64,000 nt of DNA, taken from Candidatus Vecturithrix granuli. GTDB lineage: Bacteria > Moduliflexota > Moduliflexia > Moduliflexales > Moduliflexaceae. This document shows, one piece after another, positions 9,294 to 17,484 of this stretch. Location of the stretch: contig DF820475.1 of the NCBI GenBank assembly GCA_000739535.1, positions 68,637 through 132,636 of the forward strand. The letters are read 5' to 3'. Positions within the stretch are counted from its first letter, which is position 1. Every line of letters begins with the position of its first letter. A model generated the notes under the pieces. The model was given only the letters and a program-made list of their open reading frames with translations, was not told where the DNA came from and did not search any database. The position numbers were made by a program, and so were the translations under genes.

Positions 9294-11426
9294 TTAACGA
9301 CAGAGAAATATCGGTATCTGGCTGCGACGCAGCACCTCATCAATGGCGCTGCCCAGCACCACTTCCAGGACAGGACTGTAACCATAACTCCCGGCAATAA
9401 TCAGGTTGCATTGATACGCCGCGGCCGCGGATAAAATAGCTTCGCCAATATGACCAGTTTCTTCAATAAACGTGGCTTCCACATTCCGGCGTTTGAGATA
9501 ACCTCGGGCCAGAGAGAGAATTTCCGAACTTCTGCGAGCATGTTCTTTGACTGTGACCACAACGATCGGAATCTGTAAATAGTTGCCTATATAGGCGCTG
9601 ACAAACAGTGCCTCATCGGCTTTACGGCTGCCATCATACGCTAACAAGGCGCGGTGGATAGCGGCGGATACTCGCGGAACCGCGAGCACAGGGCGAGAGC
9701 AGCGATGTAAAATTGTCCGAAATCCTGATTTCAAACGATCAAGCGGTTGCAATCCTGGCGGATGGGCGAGCGACAGAATAACCAGATCAGTCCAACGCGC
9801 GCGTTCACAAATTTTAAGCGCGATTTCACCAAATTCGATGGCTAATGCACCCTGGACTCCTGCCGCTTCACACCGTCTGGCAAATTCAATTTGCAGAGCG
9901 TGCGCGGCTTCACGGTCATACAGTTCCTTAGAAGTGACGACATGCAGCCCACACAGATATCCGTTTTCATGTCGGGCAAGCGGAATTGCCTGGTCCACGG
10001 CGCGCCAGCCTTCTTCTTTGCCATTGATGGGCACCAACATACTATTGAATAAGCGGTCGTTGCGACGAGTAGCGAGGATTTCCTTACGCCATTCCCCGGG
10101 CGGCGGACCGGCTTCGAATTCCTCCGGCGTCAATGCATCCAGGAGTTTCTCGCTCACTCTGGAAAAAATCCGTTCCGGTATCTGACTGAAATGCGCGGCC
10201 AGATCGGTTGCGGCGATTTCAGGCTGAATCCGCCATCCTAAGCGTTTTTCCAATTCGGCGTGATATTCAGCGATCCACAAATATAAATCCGCTTCAGTTC
10301 GATTGGGGAAATCTTGTAAAATTTCTTGTTTCCGGATAAATGCGACGATGGGCAGATACACGGTTTCATACCAGTGGACCACCGCTTCGTGATAGGGAAT
10401 GTCGCGCTGCTGTTCCACCCCCATAAAATACTGATGGATTTTGATATGCTGGCTCAACTCCTGGTATTTGCCGGGAGCGGTGACGCGGATATCGGCGTCA
10501 GGGCGAAGCTCTGCAATCCGGGTCTGTTCCAAAAAATCAACATGTTCTATGTCAAGAATCGTGGTATCTAAGGCGAAACCAGGCAGCATACGGAATTTGG
10601 TTTGAATGTCTGCCAGAGCGTTTTCGAGGTGGTTACTGCCTTCCTGTCGCATACTGGCGCGATATTCTGAGATCCACAGGTAAAGATCCGTGAGGGTGTA
10701 CTCAGGGAATTTTTTGACAATTTCATGCTTGCGGATAATCTGAATCATCGGCAGATAAATAGCGTCGTACCAATTCATGACCGCTTCATTATACGGAATT
10801 TCGCGTTGCTGTTCGATGCCCATGAAGTAACGGTGCTCCTCAATTTGTTCTTCCAACAGCCGGTATCTGCCAGGAATATTCATGGAGAGATCGCAGCCCG
10901 GACGAAGTTCATCCAAATGCGTATGAACTAAAAACTCGGCATATTCAGCTTTTCTGCTTAACTCATTCGGTTGAATGTCAGGGGTCAACGGCACCCGCGT
11001 TTGAATTTCCGTGACATAGGCTTCAATATATTTGGCACCTAGTTGCCGCGCAACAGACACGCGATGGTTGCCATCCAACACAAAATAGACTTCGCCAATC
11101 TGGTACACCTCGATGGGGGGAAACCCTTGCATGCCTTTGGCAATCGCCTGAATACTGGCCCAACGCTGTTGATCACTGTCGGATCTGGGCAGAAAACTGC
11201 GCGTAAAATCACGATAGCGTCCGACACTGCCGATAATGGCGTCTAACGGAATCTCTTTTAATTTTTTCCCGGACATCCCGCTCGCTTTCAATTGTTTGCG
11301 TACCTCTTCGTAAGACAGGAGATCATCTGATTTGCCTGTTATGTAAGACAACAATTGTTCCAGCGAAGCGCGTCGGCGCGCCCGGCGAAAATCTTGAATC
11401 GCTGATTGATATTGATATTTTTGCAT
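9294..11426 (-). CDS. ParB-like domain + two tandem repeats + double UspA protein (paralogue)
   Basis: A 710-residue paralogue of the downstream 842-residue protein, with the same architecture: QDFRRARRRASLEQLL at the N-terminus, a ParB-like block containing VLDGNHRVSVARQLGA, then two (not three) repeats with HRYFM / HQYFM, WYD-IYLP or WYETVYLP, and LYLWISEYR / LYLWIAEYH, and two UspA domains ending in AGSYGYSPVLEVVLGSAIDEV, which keeps the G-x2-G-x9-G-S nucleotide-binding pattern better than its neighbour does. The genes are in tandem, same strand, 193 bases apart, so they arose by duplication with gain or loss of a repeat unit. I do not recognise a named family for the repeat. The gap 9101-9293 shows no gene. 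Confidence 0.82.
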   Translation of the reverse strand: MQKYQYQSAIQDFRRARRRASLEQLLSYITGKSDDLLSYEEVRKQLKASGMSGKKLKEIPLDAIIGSVGRYRDFTRSFLPRSDSDQQRWASIQAIAKGMQGFPPIEVYQIGEVYFVLDGNHRVSVARQLGAKYIEAYVTEIQTRVPLTPDIQPNELSRKAEYAEFLVHTHLDELRPGCDLSMNIPGRYRLLEEQIEEHRYFMGIEQQREIPYNEAVMNWYDAIYLPMIQIIRKHEIVKKFPEYTLTDLYLWISEYRASMRQEGSNHLENALADIQTKFRMLPGFALDTTILDIEHVDFLEQTRIAELRPDADIRVTAPGKYQELSQHIKIHQYFMGVEQQRDIPYHEAVVHWYETVYLPIVAFIRKQEILQDFPNRTEADLYLWIAEYHAELEKRLGWRIQPEIAATDLAAHFSQIPERIFSRVSEKLLDALTPEEFEAGPPPGEWRKEILATRRNDRLFNSMLVPINGKEEGWRAVDQAIPLARHENGYLCGLHVVTSKELYDREAAHALQIEFARRCEAAGVQGALAIEFGEIALKICERARWTDLVILSLAHPPGLQPLDRLKSGFRTILHRCSRPVLAVPRVSAAIHRALLAYDGSRKADEALFVSAYIGNYLQIPIVVVTVKEHARRSSEILSLARGYLKRRNVEATFIEETGHIGEAILSAAAAYQCNLIIAGSYGYSPVLEVVLGSAIDEVLRRSQIPIFLCR

Positions 11427-11663
11427 ACGTACTGTGATTTATAGAGAACCTCGCGCCAGAGCAAGACTTTGACACGAGGAATGTTGTTTCATTATTTTGT
11501 GATATGGTGACGTTCACCTATGAGGCTGCTTTCACCAGAAATCTGTGTCAATTTCATTGAATTATGTTGAAAGTGTACAAGAATTGTCAAGCTTTTCCCG
11601 TATAACTCACCAAAATATCATACGCTTATGCTCTGAAGACTTGTGCAAACCTACACAATCTTA
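11427..11663. other. Upstream region of UspA gene pair, no gene seen
   Basis: AT-rich region upstream of the minus-strand UspA pair and ahead of the MITE. It should contain the promoter for that pair, but I cannot pick out a convincing -35/-10 pair on the minus strand. No coding frame of note. Confidence 0.4.
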
Positions 11664-11789
11664 GAAGCTGTTTTAAAAGTTTGCAGGTGAGGAGTGCGAA
11701 AGCTCTGCTTTTGCTGTCAAAGCAGAAGCTTTGACACTCCTATTCACCTCTCTCGAAATGCCCGTTGCATGGACTTTTAAAACAGCTTC
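11664..11789. mobile_element. MITE copy 2 (126 bp)
   Basis: Second full copy of the element at 2564-2688: the same terminal repeats GAAGCTGTTTTAAAAGT (11664-11680 and 11773-11789) and the same internal hairpin, with only a few substitutions and a one-base insertion. It is flanked by TTA on both sides (11661-11663 and 11790-11792), again a 3 bp duplication, differing from the TAA at copy 1. That supports transposition rather than segmental duplication. Confidence 0.85.
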
Positions 11790-11829
11790 TTAAGCTGGTA
11801 AGTAAGTATGAAGAATGTTTTTGAAGTTT

Positions 11830-12075
11830 TGACCCCTCCCGGCCTCTCTGACAAGAGCAGGGTATTGGATGCTGACAACCTCGTTCGCCCAGCCATCAAT
11901 GGCCGGTCTCAAAGCTGAAGCAGGCTCAAGCCCGCTGCTGAATTCCGAAGGACGCTTCAGCGTCCTTTCGCTTTGAGACTGGCGATTGATCGCCAGGAGG
12001 GCAGGACGCACAAATAAAATACCTACCCCTGTCAGTCCCGGTCTCTCCCAGAAGGAGAGGGTTTGGGGATGGAGT
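11830..12075. repeat. Composite palindromic repeat (GGCTGGTCTCAAAGC / CTTTGAGAC core)
   Basis: Inverted words CCAGCCATCAATGGCCGGTC and CTTTGAGACTGGCGATTGAT lie at 11890-11909 and 11971-11990, with an inner palindrome GGACGCTTCAGCGTCC at 11950-11965. Outer segments near 11840 and 12030 resemble the CCCTCACC / GGAGAGGG repeats seen at 44847 and 53419. A second copy of the core, inverted, lies at 62306-62419. No protein-coding signal. Confidence 0.7.
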
Positions 12076-12295
12076 CAAATAAAATATAAACACATCAGGT
12101 ATCATATTCAGGAATGAACCTGATTATAGAGCAGATTATAAAGACGAATTCAACTGACGTTTCCTCGGATTTTTTAGAAGCCTCTCCGAACCCCATTGAG
12201 ATGTTTTTTTCTATTGTTTCTGGTATGGCCCATAAAAGTAGAACAGTTGCGCTCCGGCACAAGATCATTTACAGGAACAATTTTTCAAAAAATGC

Positions 12296-12344
12296 TTGAC
12301 AGAAATTTAAAATATATATCATGACTTATGTCTGTCATAAGACA
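12296..12344 (+). promoter_or_regulatory. Promoter region with operator-like inverted repeat upstream of FadR-type gene
   Basis: A TTGACA box at 12296-12301 is followed by an inverted repeat at 12322-12344, TGACTTATG - TCTGT - CATAAGACA, with one mismatch in nine. A TATAAT at 12348-12353 lies just downstream. The arrangement suggests an autoregulatory operator of the FadR-type regulator encoded next. It also argues that an ATG at 12328, inside the repeat, is not the true start. Confidence 0.5.
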
Positions 12345-12381
12345 ACTTATAATTGATTCTTTTTTCATAATAAGATCCTCA

Positions 12382-13074
12382 ATGATAAAAAAACCTGTTG
12401 TGAACAAAATCCAGCGAAAAAGTGTGGCTTCTCAGGTTTATGACCAATTAAAGCACAACATCATCAATGGCACCTGGACGACAGGCGAGAAAATCCCCTC
12501 TGAAAACGAACTGGTCAAAATGCTGGGGGTCAGCCGGATTTCCGTGCGCGAAGCTCTGAAACAATTAGTGTCCCTGGGGTTGTTAGAAGCGCGGCAGGGG
12601 GAAGGCACCTTTGTCAAACAACTGGAAGCTGACTCGTATATGAGCGACTTTTTACCCCTGATGGTGCTGAATCGAGAGAATATTCTCGAACTGCTCAAAT
12701 ATCGGGAAATTATCGAGGTCGGAACCATTGAGCTGGCAGTCGAACGGGCAGACAATGCTGATATCCTCGCTCTAGAAGCGAATATCCGCCAGCATGAGAA
12801 ATTCAGAGATACTGTGGAACAAGCGGCGCAGGCCGATTTAGAGTTTCATCTCCTCATTGCTAAAGCCTCCAAAAATCCGTTTATCATCAAAGCCAATAGT
12901 CTGATCAAAGACGTGTTCCATGCGGTGATGGAGCAGATCGTTGTAAAGATGGGGACAGAACACGGGTTGTTTTATCATAAAAAGATGCTTGCGGCGCTGA
13001 AAGCCAGAGATAAGGACTTGTCGGTTGCTCTCATGAAAGAACACCTTGTTGATACTGAAAAGGCCATGGAATAA
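12382..13074 (+). CDS. FadR-subfamily GntR transcriptional regulator
   Basis: A 230-residue regulator. Residues about 12-75 form a GntR winged helix (VASQVYDQLKHNIINGTW, IPSENELVKMLGVSRISVRE, GLLEARQGEGTFV). The rest is the all-helical FCD ligand-binding domain of the FadR subgroup, with the usual polar positions DLEFHLLIAKASKNPF and a C-terminal HLVDTEKAME. FCD regulators typically respond to sugar acids or carboxylates and sit beside TRAP or dehydrogenase genes, as here: dctPQM follows 175 bases on. The start at 12382 (MIKKPVV) is preferred because the longer frame from 12328 would begin inside the operator-like repeat. It probably represses the TRAP and catabolic genes until the substrate is present. 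Confidence 0.87.
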   Translation: MIKKPVVNKIQRKSVASQVYDQLKHNIINGTWTTGEKIPSENELVKMLGVSRISVREALKQLVSLGLLEARQGEGTFVKQLEADSYMSDFLPLMVLNRENILELLKYREIIEVGTIELAVERADNADILALEANIRQHEKFRDTVEQAAQADLEFHLLIAKASKNPFIIKANSLIKDVFHAVMEQIVVKMGTEHGLFYHKKMLAALKARDKDLSVALMKEHLVDTEKAME

Positions 13075-13249
13075 GTAACTACAAGGATTGCTCATAAGCA
13101 AGGATTTCTGATATTTTTAAATTATTCGTTATCGCTTAAAAGAAGAGAGGTGATGCGCTTCAGAGAAAAAAGGAAGAGCGTTGTGAACAAGTTGTATGAC
13201 AATAGTAAATGATGGCGTCATGAACAAACTTTTTTAGGAGGAATATGCC

Positions 13250-14311
13250 ATGAAATACGTAAAAAACATTTTGATCCTTGCTGTTATTTTTGCTGTCGCG
13301 CTGAGCGGGAGCGTCTTCGCCCAAAAACTCAATCCGACCCCGGAAAATCCTGTGACTCTCCGAATTGGCACGCTGGATAAAGAAGATGATTTAGCGGTCG
13401 GATTGGAATACACGATGTGTAAAGTGTTTGAAGCCATGGTTGAAACGAACAGTGGCGGAGCAATTCAAGTGGAAGTGTATCATTCCGGATCATTGGGTCA
13501 GATGATGGCGCAAATTGAGGCCGTGCAGGCCGGGGAACAGGAAGCATTAACGGGAACGGCAGGCATTCCCTCGTTTTATCCGGCCTGGCAGGTGTTTTCG
13601 CTGCCGTATTTGTTTGATAATTCTGAGATTGCCGTGGAAGTGATGAACCATAGTGATTTTATGCGCAACCTGTACGAAGACATGCGCCAGAAAACCGGGC
13701 TGCGCGTGCTGGGCGTTGCTCAAAACGGGTTCCGGCATTTTACGAATAGTAAACGGCCTATTCGGACGCCTGAGGATCTGAAAGGGTTGAAGTTCCGGGT
13801 GATGCAGGGGCAGATTTACGTGAAAGTGGTGGAAGCCTTAGGCGCAGCCGCCACGCCGATCTCCTGGTCAGAGTTATACACGTCATTACAAACGGGTGTG
13901 GTAGATGGTCAGGAAAACCCGATTTCCGGGGTGAAGTTGGGGTCATTAGATGAGGTGCAGAAATATCTCACATTGGATGGGCATCTCTGGAGTGAAAACT
14001 ACTTGATCATTAACGACCAGTTTTTCAACAGTTTGCCCGCAAATCTTCAACAAGTGGTACTAGAAGCCGGTAGTCAGGCCGCACTCGCCGGAACCGCCTC
14101 GGAACACATTGCCTCCTATATCGTCGGGGTGGACTATTGCCTGAACCATGGTATGGAAATTTATAAACCCACGCCGGAAGAAATCGCCCAATTCAGAGAG
14201 CTGTGCCAGAAACCGGTAGCTGAATGGCTGCGAGGTGAAATCGGAGCAGAGATCGTTGACGGGATGTTGAAAACGGTGGAAGAGACCAAAGCCAAATTAG
14301 GGTATAAATAG
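13250..14311 (+). CDS. dctP: TRAP transporter substrate-binding protein DctP
   Basis: A 353-residue periplasmic DctP-family solute receptor. The N-terminus is a clear Sec signal (lysines, hydrophobic core, SVFA cleavage near residue 25). The family blocks are present: EVYHSGSLGQMMAQIEAVQAGEQEA, FSLPYLFDN, FRHFTNSKRPIRTPEDLKGLKFRV and the arginine-containing ligand loop FRVMQGQIYVKVVEALGA, then QTGVVDGQENPI. AGGAGGAAT lies eight bases before the ATG at 13250. The binding residues suit an organic acid such as a sugar acid, fitting the downstream GarR-like dehydrogenase, but the ligand cannot be named from sequence. A large palindrome follows the gene. Confidence 0.94.
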   Translation: MKYVKNILILAVIFAVALSGSVFAQKLNPTPENPVTLRIGTLDKEDDLAVGLEYTMCKVFEAMVETNSGGAIQVEVYHSGSLGQMMAQIEAVQAGEQEALTGTAGIPSFYPAWQVFSLPYLFDNSEIAVEVMNHSDFMRNLYEDMRQKTGLRVLGVAQNGFRHFTNSKRPIRTPEDLKGLKFRVMQGQIYVKVVEALGAAATPISWSELYTSLQTGVVDGQENPISGVKLGSLDEVQKYLTLDGHLWSENYLIINDQFFNSLPANLQQVVLEAGSQAALAGTASEHIASYIVGVDYCLNHGMEIYKPTPEEIAQFRELCQKPVAEWLRGEIGAEIVDGMLKTVEETKAKLGYK

Positions 14312-14338
14312 TCGTTAACTGAAAAGAATTTTGTTGCA

Positions 14339-14428
14339 AGCGCCTGACAGATTGCTTATAAGATTCCGGGAATCTTTGAGACTCCCGGAATCTATCGGGG
14401 TCTATCATTCTTATAACCTGCCAGGCGT
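14339..14428. repeat. Intercistronic palindrome between dctP and dctQ
   Basis: Nested inverted arms: GCGCCTG...CAGGCG at the ends, TTATAAG/CTTATAA next, and AGATTCCGGGA / TCCCGGAATCT in the centre. Its position directly after the binding-protein gene would suit transcript stabilisation or attenuation that raises DctP over the membrane subunits. A similar palindrome follows the binding-protein gene at 60205-60298. Confidence 0.6.
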
Positions 14429-14444
14429 CTGGACATGAACCTGT

Positions 14445-14975
14445 ATGAACGCACTCAACAGATGGTTCTCGGCGTTGAGCAACGCTGTGAATAAGATTAC
14501 TCAATACGTCTGCGTTGGCTTGATTGGCGTGGTGGTCGTGTTAGTCCTCGTGACGATATTTTTCCGGTATGTTCTGAGCATCGGCATCAATTGGAGTGAT
14601 GAACTGGCGCGCTACCTCAATATCTGGGTCGCGCTGTTAGGCGCAAGCGTCGCTTATAAATCCGGCGATCATGTCGGCGTCGAATTTTTCCGAAACCTTC
14701 TGCCAGATAAGGTCTTATGGTTCTTCAAGTTTGCCATGCGCTTTTTAATCCTCGGTATTCTGGCAGTTGCCGAGTATTATTTTTACCTGTACATTATACG
14801 CTCCAAAGCGTTGACGCCAGCCATGCAGATTCCGTATCGTTGGATTCAGGCGAGTTTATTAGTAGGATTCGCCATCATCCTGATTCATCATCTCAGTTTC
14901 ATTTTCAATGATCTTAATGAGTTATTCTCCCGACATCTCACGGTTGATCGCACCCGACACGTCACTCTTGATTAA
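14445..14975 (+). CDS. dctQ: TRAP transporter small permease DctQ
   Basis: A 176-residue DctQ protein with four predicted membrane segments (about 22-45, 55-72, 90-110, 135-155). It carries the family signature around residues 45-70: SIGINWSDELARYLNIWVALLGAS, with the conserved W-x-E/D-E pattern and a following SGDHVGVEFF. It is the small membrane partner of DctM in the TRAP sodium-substrate symporter. It lies 24 bases before dctM and 133 after dctP, in the usual P-Q-M order. Confidence 0.92.
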   Translation: MNALNRWFSALSNAVNKITQYVCVGLIGVVVVLVLVTIFFRYVLSIGINWSDELARYLNIWVALLGASVAYKSGDHVGVEFFRNLLPDKVLWFFKFAMRFLILGILAVAEYYFYLYIIRSKALTPAMQIPYRWIQASLLVGFAIILIHHLSFIFNDLNELFSRHLTVDRTRHVTLD

Positions 14976-14999
14976 CCCATTGCGTTCAAGGAGGACATA

Positions 15000-16289
15000 A
15001 TGATTCCATGGATTCTGATTCCTTTTGCGCTCTTAATGATTGCAGGCGTCCCGATTGCTTTTTGCCTCCTGTTTGCGACTTTTATTTTTCTGCACGCCTG
15101 GGGACAAATCGCGCCGACCATTATTCCCAAAAATATGTTTTCCGGGTTGGATTCCTTTCACCTGTTAGCCGTGCCGTTTTTCGTATTAGCGGGACAGGTG
15201 ATGAATAGAAGCGGCATCACAAACCGGCTGATTCATTTTTCAAATATCATGGTGGGGAAAATTCCCGGGGGGTTAGCGCAAGTGAATGTGTTCGTCAGCA
15301 TTATTTTCGCCGGCCTGACCGGTTCAGGGGTGGCCGATACCTCCGCGATCGGGTCGATCTTAATCCCGGCCATGGAAAAAGTCGGTTTTTCCAGACAATA
15401 CAGCGCTGCCGTCACCGCATCCTCTTCCGTGATCGGGCCGATTATCCCGCCCAGTATTCTTATGGTGATCTATGCCAATGTCATGGGGATTTCGGTGGGC
15501 AATCTGTTTTCCGGAGGCTTTGTCCCGGGAATTATGATCGGCATCGGCTTAATGATCCTGTGCTTTTATTACGCCGAAAAATATCATCATCCCCGACGGA
15601 CAGAAACGGTCTCCTGGCGAGAAATTCTCGTGGCGACCAAAGACGCCATTTTAGCTCTGATTATGCCGATCATTATTATCGGCGGCATTCTCGGCGGCAT
15701 TTTTACCCCAACGGAAGCTGCGGCCGTGGCCGTGGGGTATGCCCTTTTTATCGGCTTCTTTGTCTTCTGCTCCTTAAAACTCCGTGATCTGCCAGATTGT
15801 TTTCTGGAAAGCGCCAAAGTCAGTGGTATCATCTTGCTGATTATCTCCTGCGCCACGGCCTTCGGATGGGCGTTAACTATCGTACGCATGCCGGAAACTT
15901 TAGCGCAATACATCATTTCCATTTCTGTGAACCCTTATATTGTGATGCTGCTCATCAATCTCTTTTTATTGTTTATGGGAATGATTATGGAAGTGGGAGC
16001 CAATGTGATTATCCTGGCGCCGATTTTAGCTCCGTTGGCCATTAAACTCGGGGTCGATCCCTTACATTTTGCAATTATCATGATTGTGAATCTGAATATT
16101 GGATTGGCCACACCGCCGTTAGGAGTGTGCTTGTTTGTCGCAGCTCCCCTGGCGAAAATATCACTGGAAGATATCTCAAGAGCTATTTTCCCATTTTTAC
16201 TTGTTGAAATTGCCGTGCTTTTCCTGTTAACTTATCTGCCTTCACTGACGTTGTTGCTGCCGCGTCTGCTGATGGGATACGGACAGTAA
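15000..16289 (+). CDS. dctM: TRAP transporter large permease DctM
   Basis: A 429-residue DctM, the transport-channel subunit, with about twelve hydrophobic segments. Diagnostic blocks: FVLAGQVMNRSGIT, IIFAGLTGSGVADTSAIGSI, SSSVIGPIIPPSILMVIYA, GGIFTPTEAAAVAVGYAL and INLNIGLATPPLGVCLF-like sequence near residue 360-380. These match the transport helices and sodium-binding hairpins of the DctM family. AAGGAGG sits eight bases before the ATG. It works with DctQ in the inner membrane and DctP in the periplasm. The next gene begins four bases after its stop, so they are co-transcribed. Confidence 0.95.
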   Translation: MIPWILIPFALLMIAGVPIAFCLLFATFIFLHAWGQIAPTIIPKNMFSGLDSFHLLAVPFFVLAGQVMNRSGITNRLIHFSNIMVGKIPGGLAQVNVFVSIIFAGLTGSGVADTSAIGSILIPAMEKVGFSRQYSAAVTASSSVIGPIIPPSILMVIYANVMGISVGNLFSGGFVPGIMIGIGLMILCFYYAEKYHHPRRTETVSWREILVATKDAILALIMPIIIIGGILGGIFTPTEAAAVAVGYALFIGFFVFCSLKLRDLPDCFLESAKVSGIILLIISCATAFGWALTIVRMPETLAQYIISISVNPYIVMLLINLFLLFMGMIMEVGANVIILAPILAPLAIKLGVDPLHFAIIMIVNLNIGLATPPLGVCLFVAAPLAKISLEDISRAIFPFLLVEIAVLFLLTYLPSLTLLLPRLLMGYGQ

Positions 16290-16292
16290 AAT

Positions 16293-17375
16293 ATGGAGAC
16301 TTTTGCCCAAAGAATTCAACATCATCAGGCGTTTTGGGACAAAACGCCGGTTGAAAGGCCGTTAATAGGATTCCGGATCGGCGATTATTTACTTGCGAAT
16401 AAATTTCAAGCCGCCCTTCCGCTGCTGCAAGAAGGACATATCATCACGCCTGACATGCTCGAGGTTGACCGATTTCTGCCTGATTATGATCGCATGTATG
16501 CTCAAAGTCTGGAAACCGGGCAGGATATTTTTTGGACCGCAGAGCCTTTCACCGCGATTCCCTGGATGGAGGCGATGTTAGGGTGTGAAATTCGGGCCTC
16601 AGAGGCGAGTTTCACCTCGAAACCCTGGCTGAACGACCTTGCGGACATTGACCAGGTGCAGATCGATGAAGCTCACAATCCGTGGCTGGCGAAATATTTG
16701 GAATTTGTCGAGAAACTTACGACGCATTCGCAAGGGCGTTATCCGGCAGGGCAGCCGATTTTGCGCGGAACTTCAGATATGCTAGGCGCATTGCGCGGTC
16801 AGACTAATCTGGTCTTTGATTATCTCGATCAACCCCAGGCGATTCAACAACTTGCGCAGAAAGTGACAGGACTTTTCCGGCGGGTAGTACAACTACACCG
16901 CGAGGCAACGACGCCATTTCAGGACGGTTATACCATGGGCTTTTATCATCTCTGGTGTCCTGGTCCCTGTCTCTGGTTTCAGGATGATCTGGTTGCCTTA
17001 CTCTCGCCGCGTTTGTATCGAAAATATCTGTATGATCTCAATGTGCAGATGTGCCAGGGGTATGATTATACCTTATGTCACCTGCATCCGACCTCTTTTT
17101 TCATCCTTGATGACTTGTTACAGATCGAAGGGTTGAAAACGATTGAAATTAATAAGGATATTGGCGGCCCCTCGATTGCAGAAATGCTTCCCGAATTCCG
17201 AAAAGTGCTGCGCGAGAAGCGTCTGCTAATCTGGGGTGATCTGGATCAGGACGAGTTAGAACTGATCCTTGCCGAACTTCCTTACGAAGGGTTGTATCTG
17301 CATATTGTCGCACCAACCGTTACAGAGGCGCAGCGGCTCAAACAGTTTATTGAATCAAAAGGAAAACACGTATGA
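16293..17375 (+). CDS. Uroporphyrinogen decarboxylase-like protein
   Basis: A 360-residue protein of the URO-D/CMU1/MtbA fold as judged by its overall pattern: an N-terminal segment with VERPLIGFRIGDYLL, a central PILRGTSDMLGALRG, and a C-terminal YTLCHLHPTSFFILDDLL followed by a series of beta-alpha units ending GLYLHIVAPTVTEAQRL. In the family this barrel either decarboxylates uroporphyrinogen or transfers methyl groups with a zinc ligand; here the conserved CHLHP could supply metal ligands. No haem genes are near; it is the fourth gene of the TRAP operon, four bases behind dctM, so a role in metabolism of the imported acid is more likely than haem synthesis. The exact reaction is unknown. 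Confidence 0.75.
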   Translation: METFAQRIQHHQAFWDKTPVERPLIGFRIGDYLLANKFQAALPLLQEGHIITPDMLEVDRFLPDYDRMYAQSLETGQDIFWTAEPFTAIPWMEAMLGCEIRASEASFTSKPWLNDLADIDQVQIDEAHNPWLAKYLEFVEKLTTHSQGRYPAGQPILRGTSDMLGALRGQTNLVFDYLDQPQAIQQLAQKVTGLFRRVVQLHREATTPFQDGYTMGFYHLWCPGPCLWFQDDLVALLSPRLYRKYLYDLNVQMCQGYDYTLCHLHPTSFFILDDLLQIEGLKTIEINKDIGGPSIAEMLPEFRKVLREKRLLIWGDLDQDELELILAELPYEGLYLHIVAPTVTEAQRLKQFIESKGKHV

Positions 17376-17484
17376 TTTCAGATAATGACACTTACACGAG
17401 ATGAAAACCAGGAGTGTGAAGTAGCCTTTGCGAAAAAAGGGTAAACACTATTTTGCACTCCAGATTTACATGGGAGAACATACC

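Noticed and set aside
12114-12299. 61-codon frame upstream of the FadR-type gene
   Set aside because: No ribosome-binding site, no recognisable features, lies in AT-rich repeat margin.
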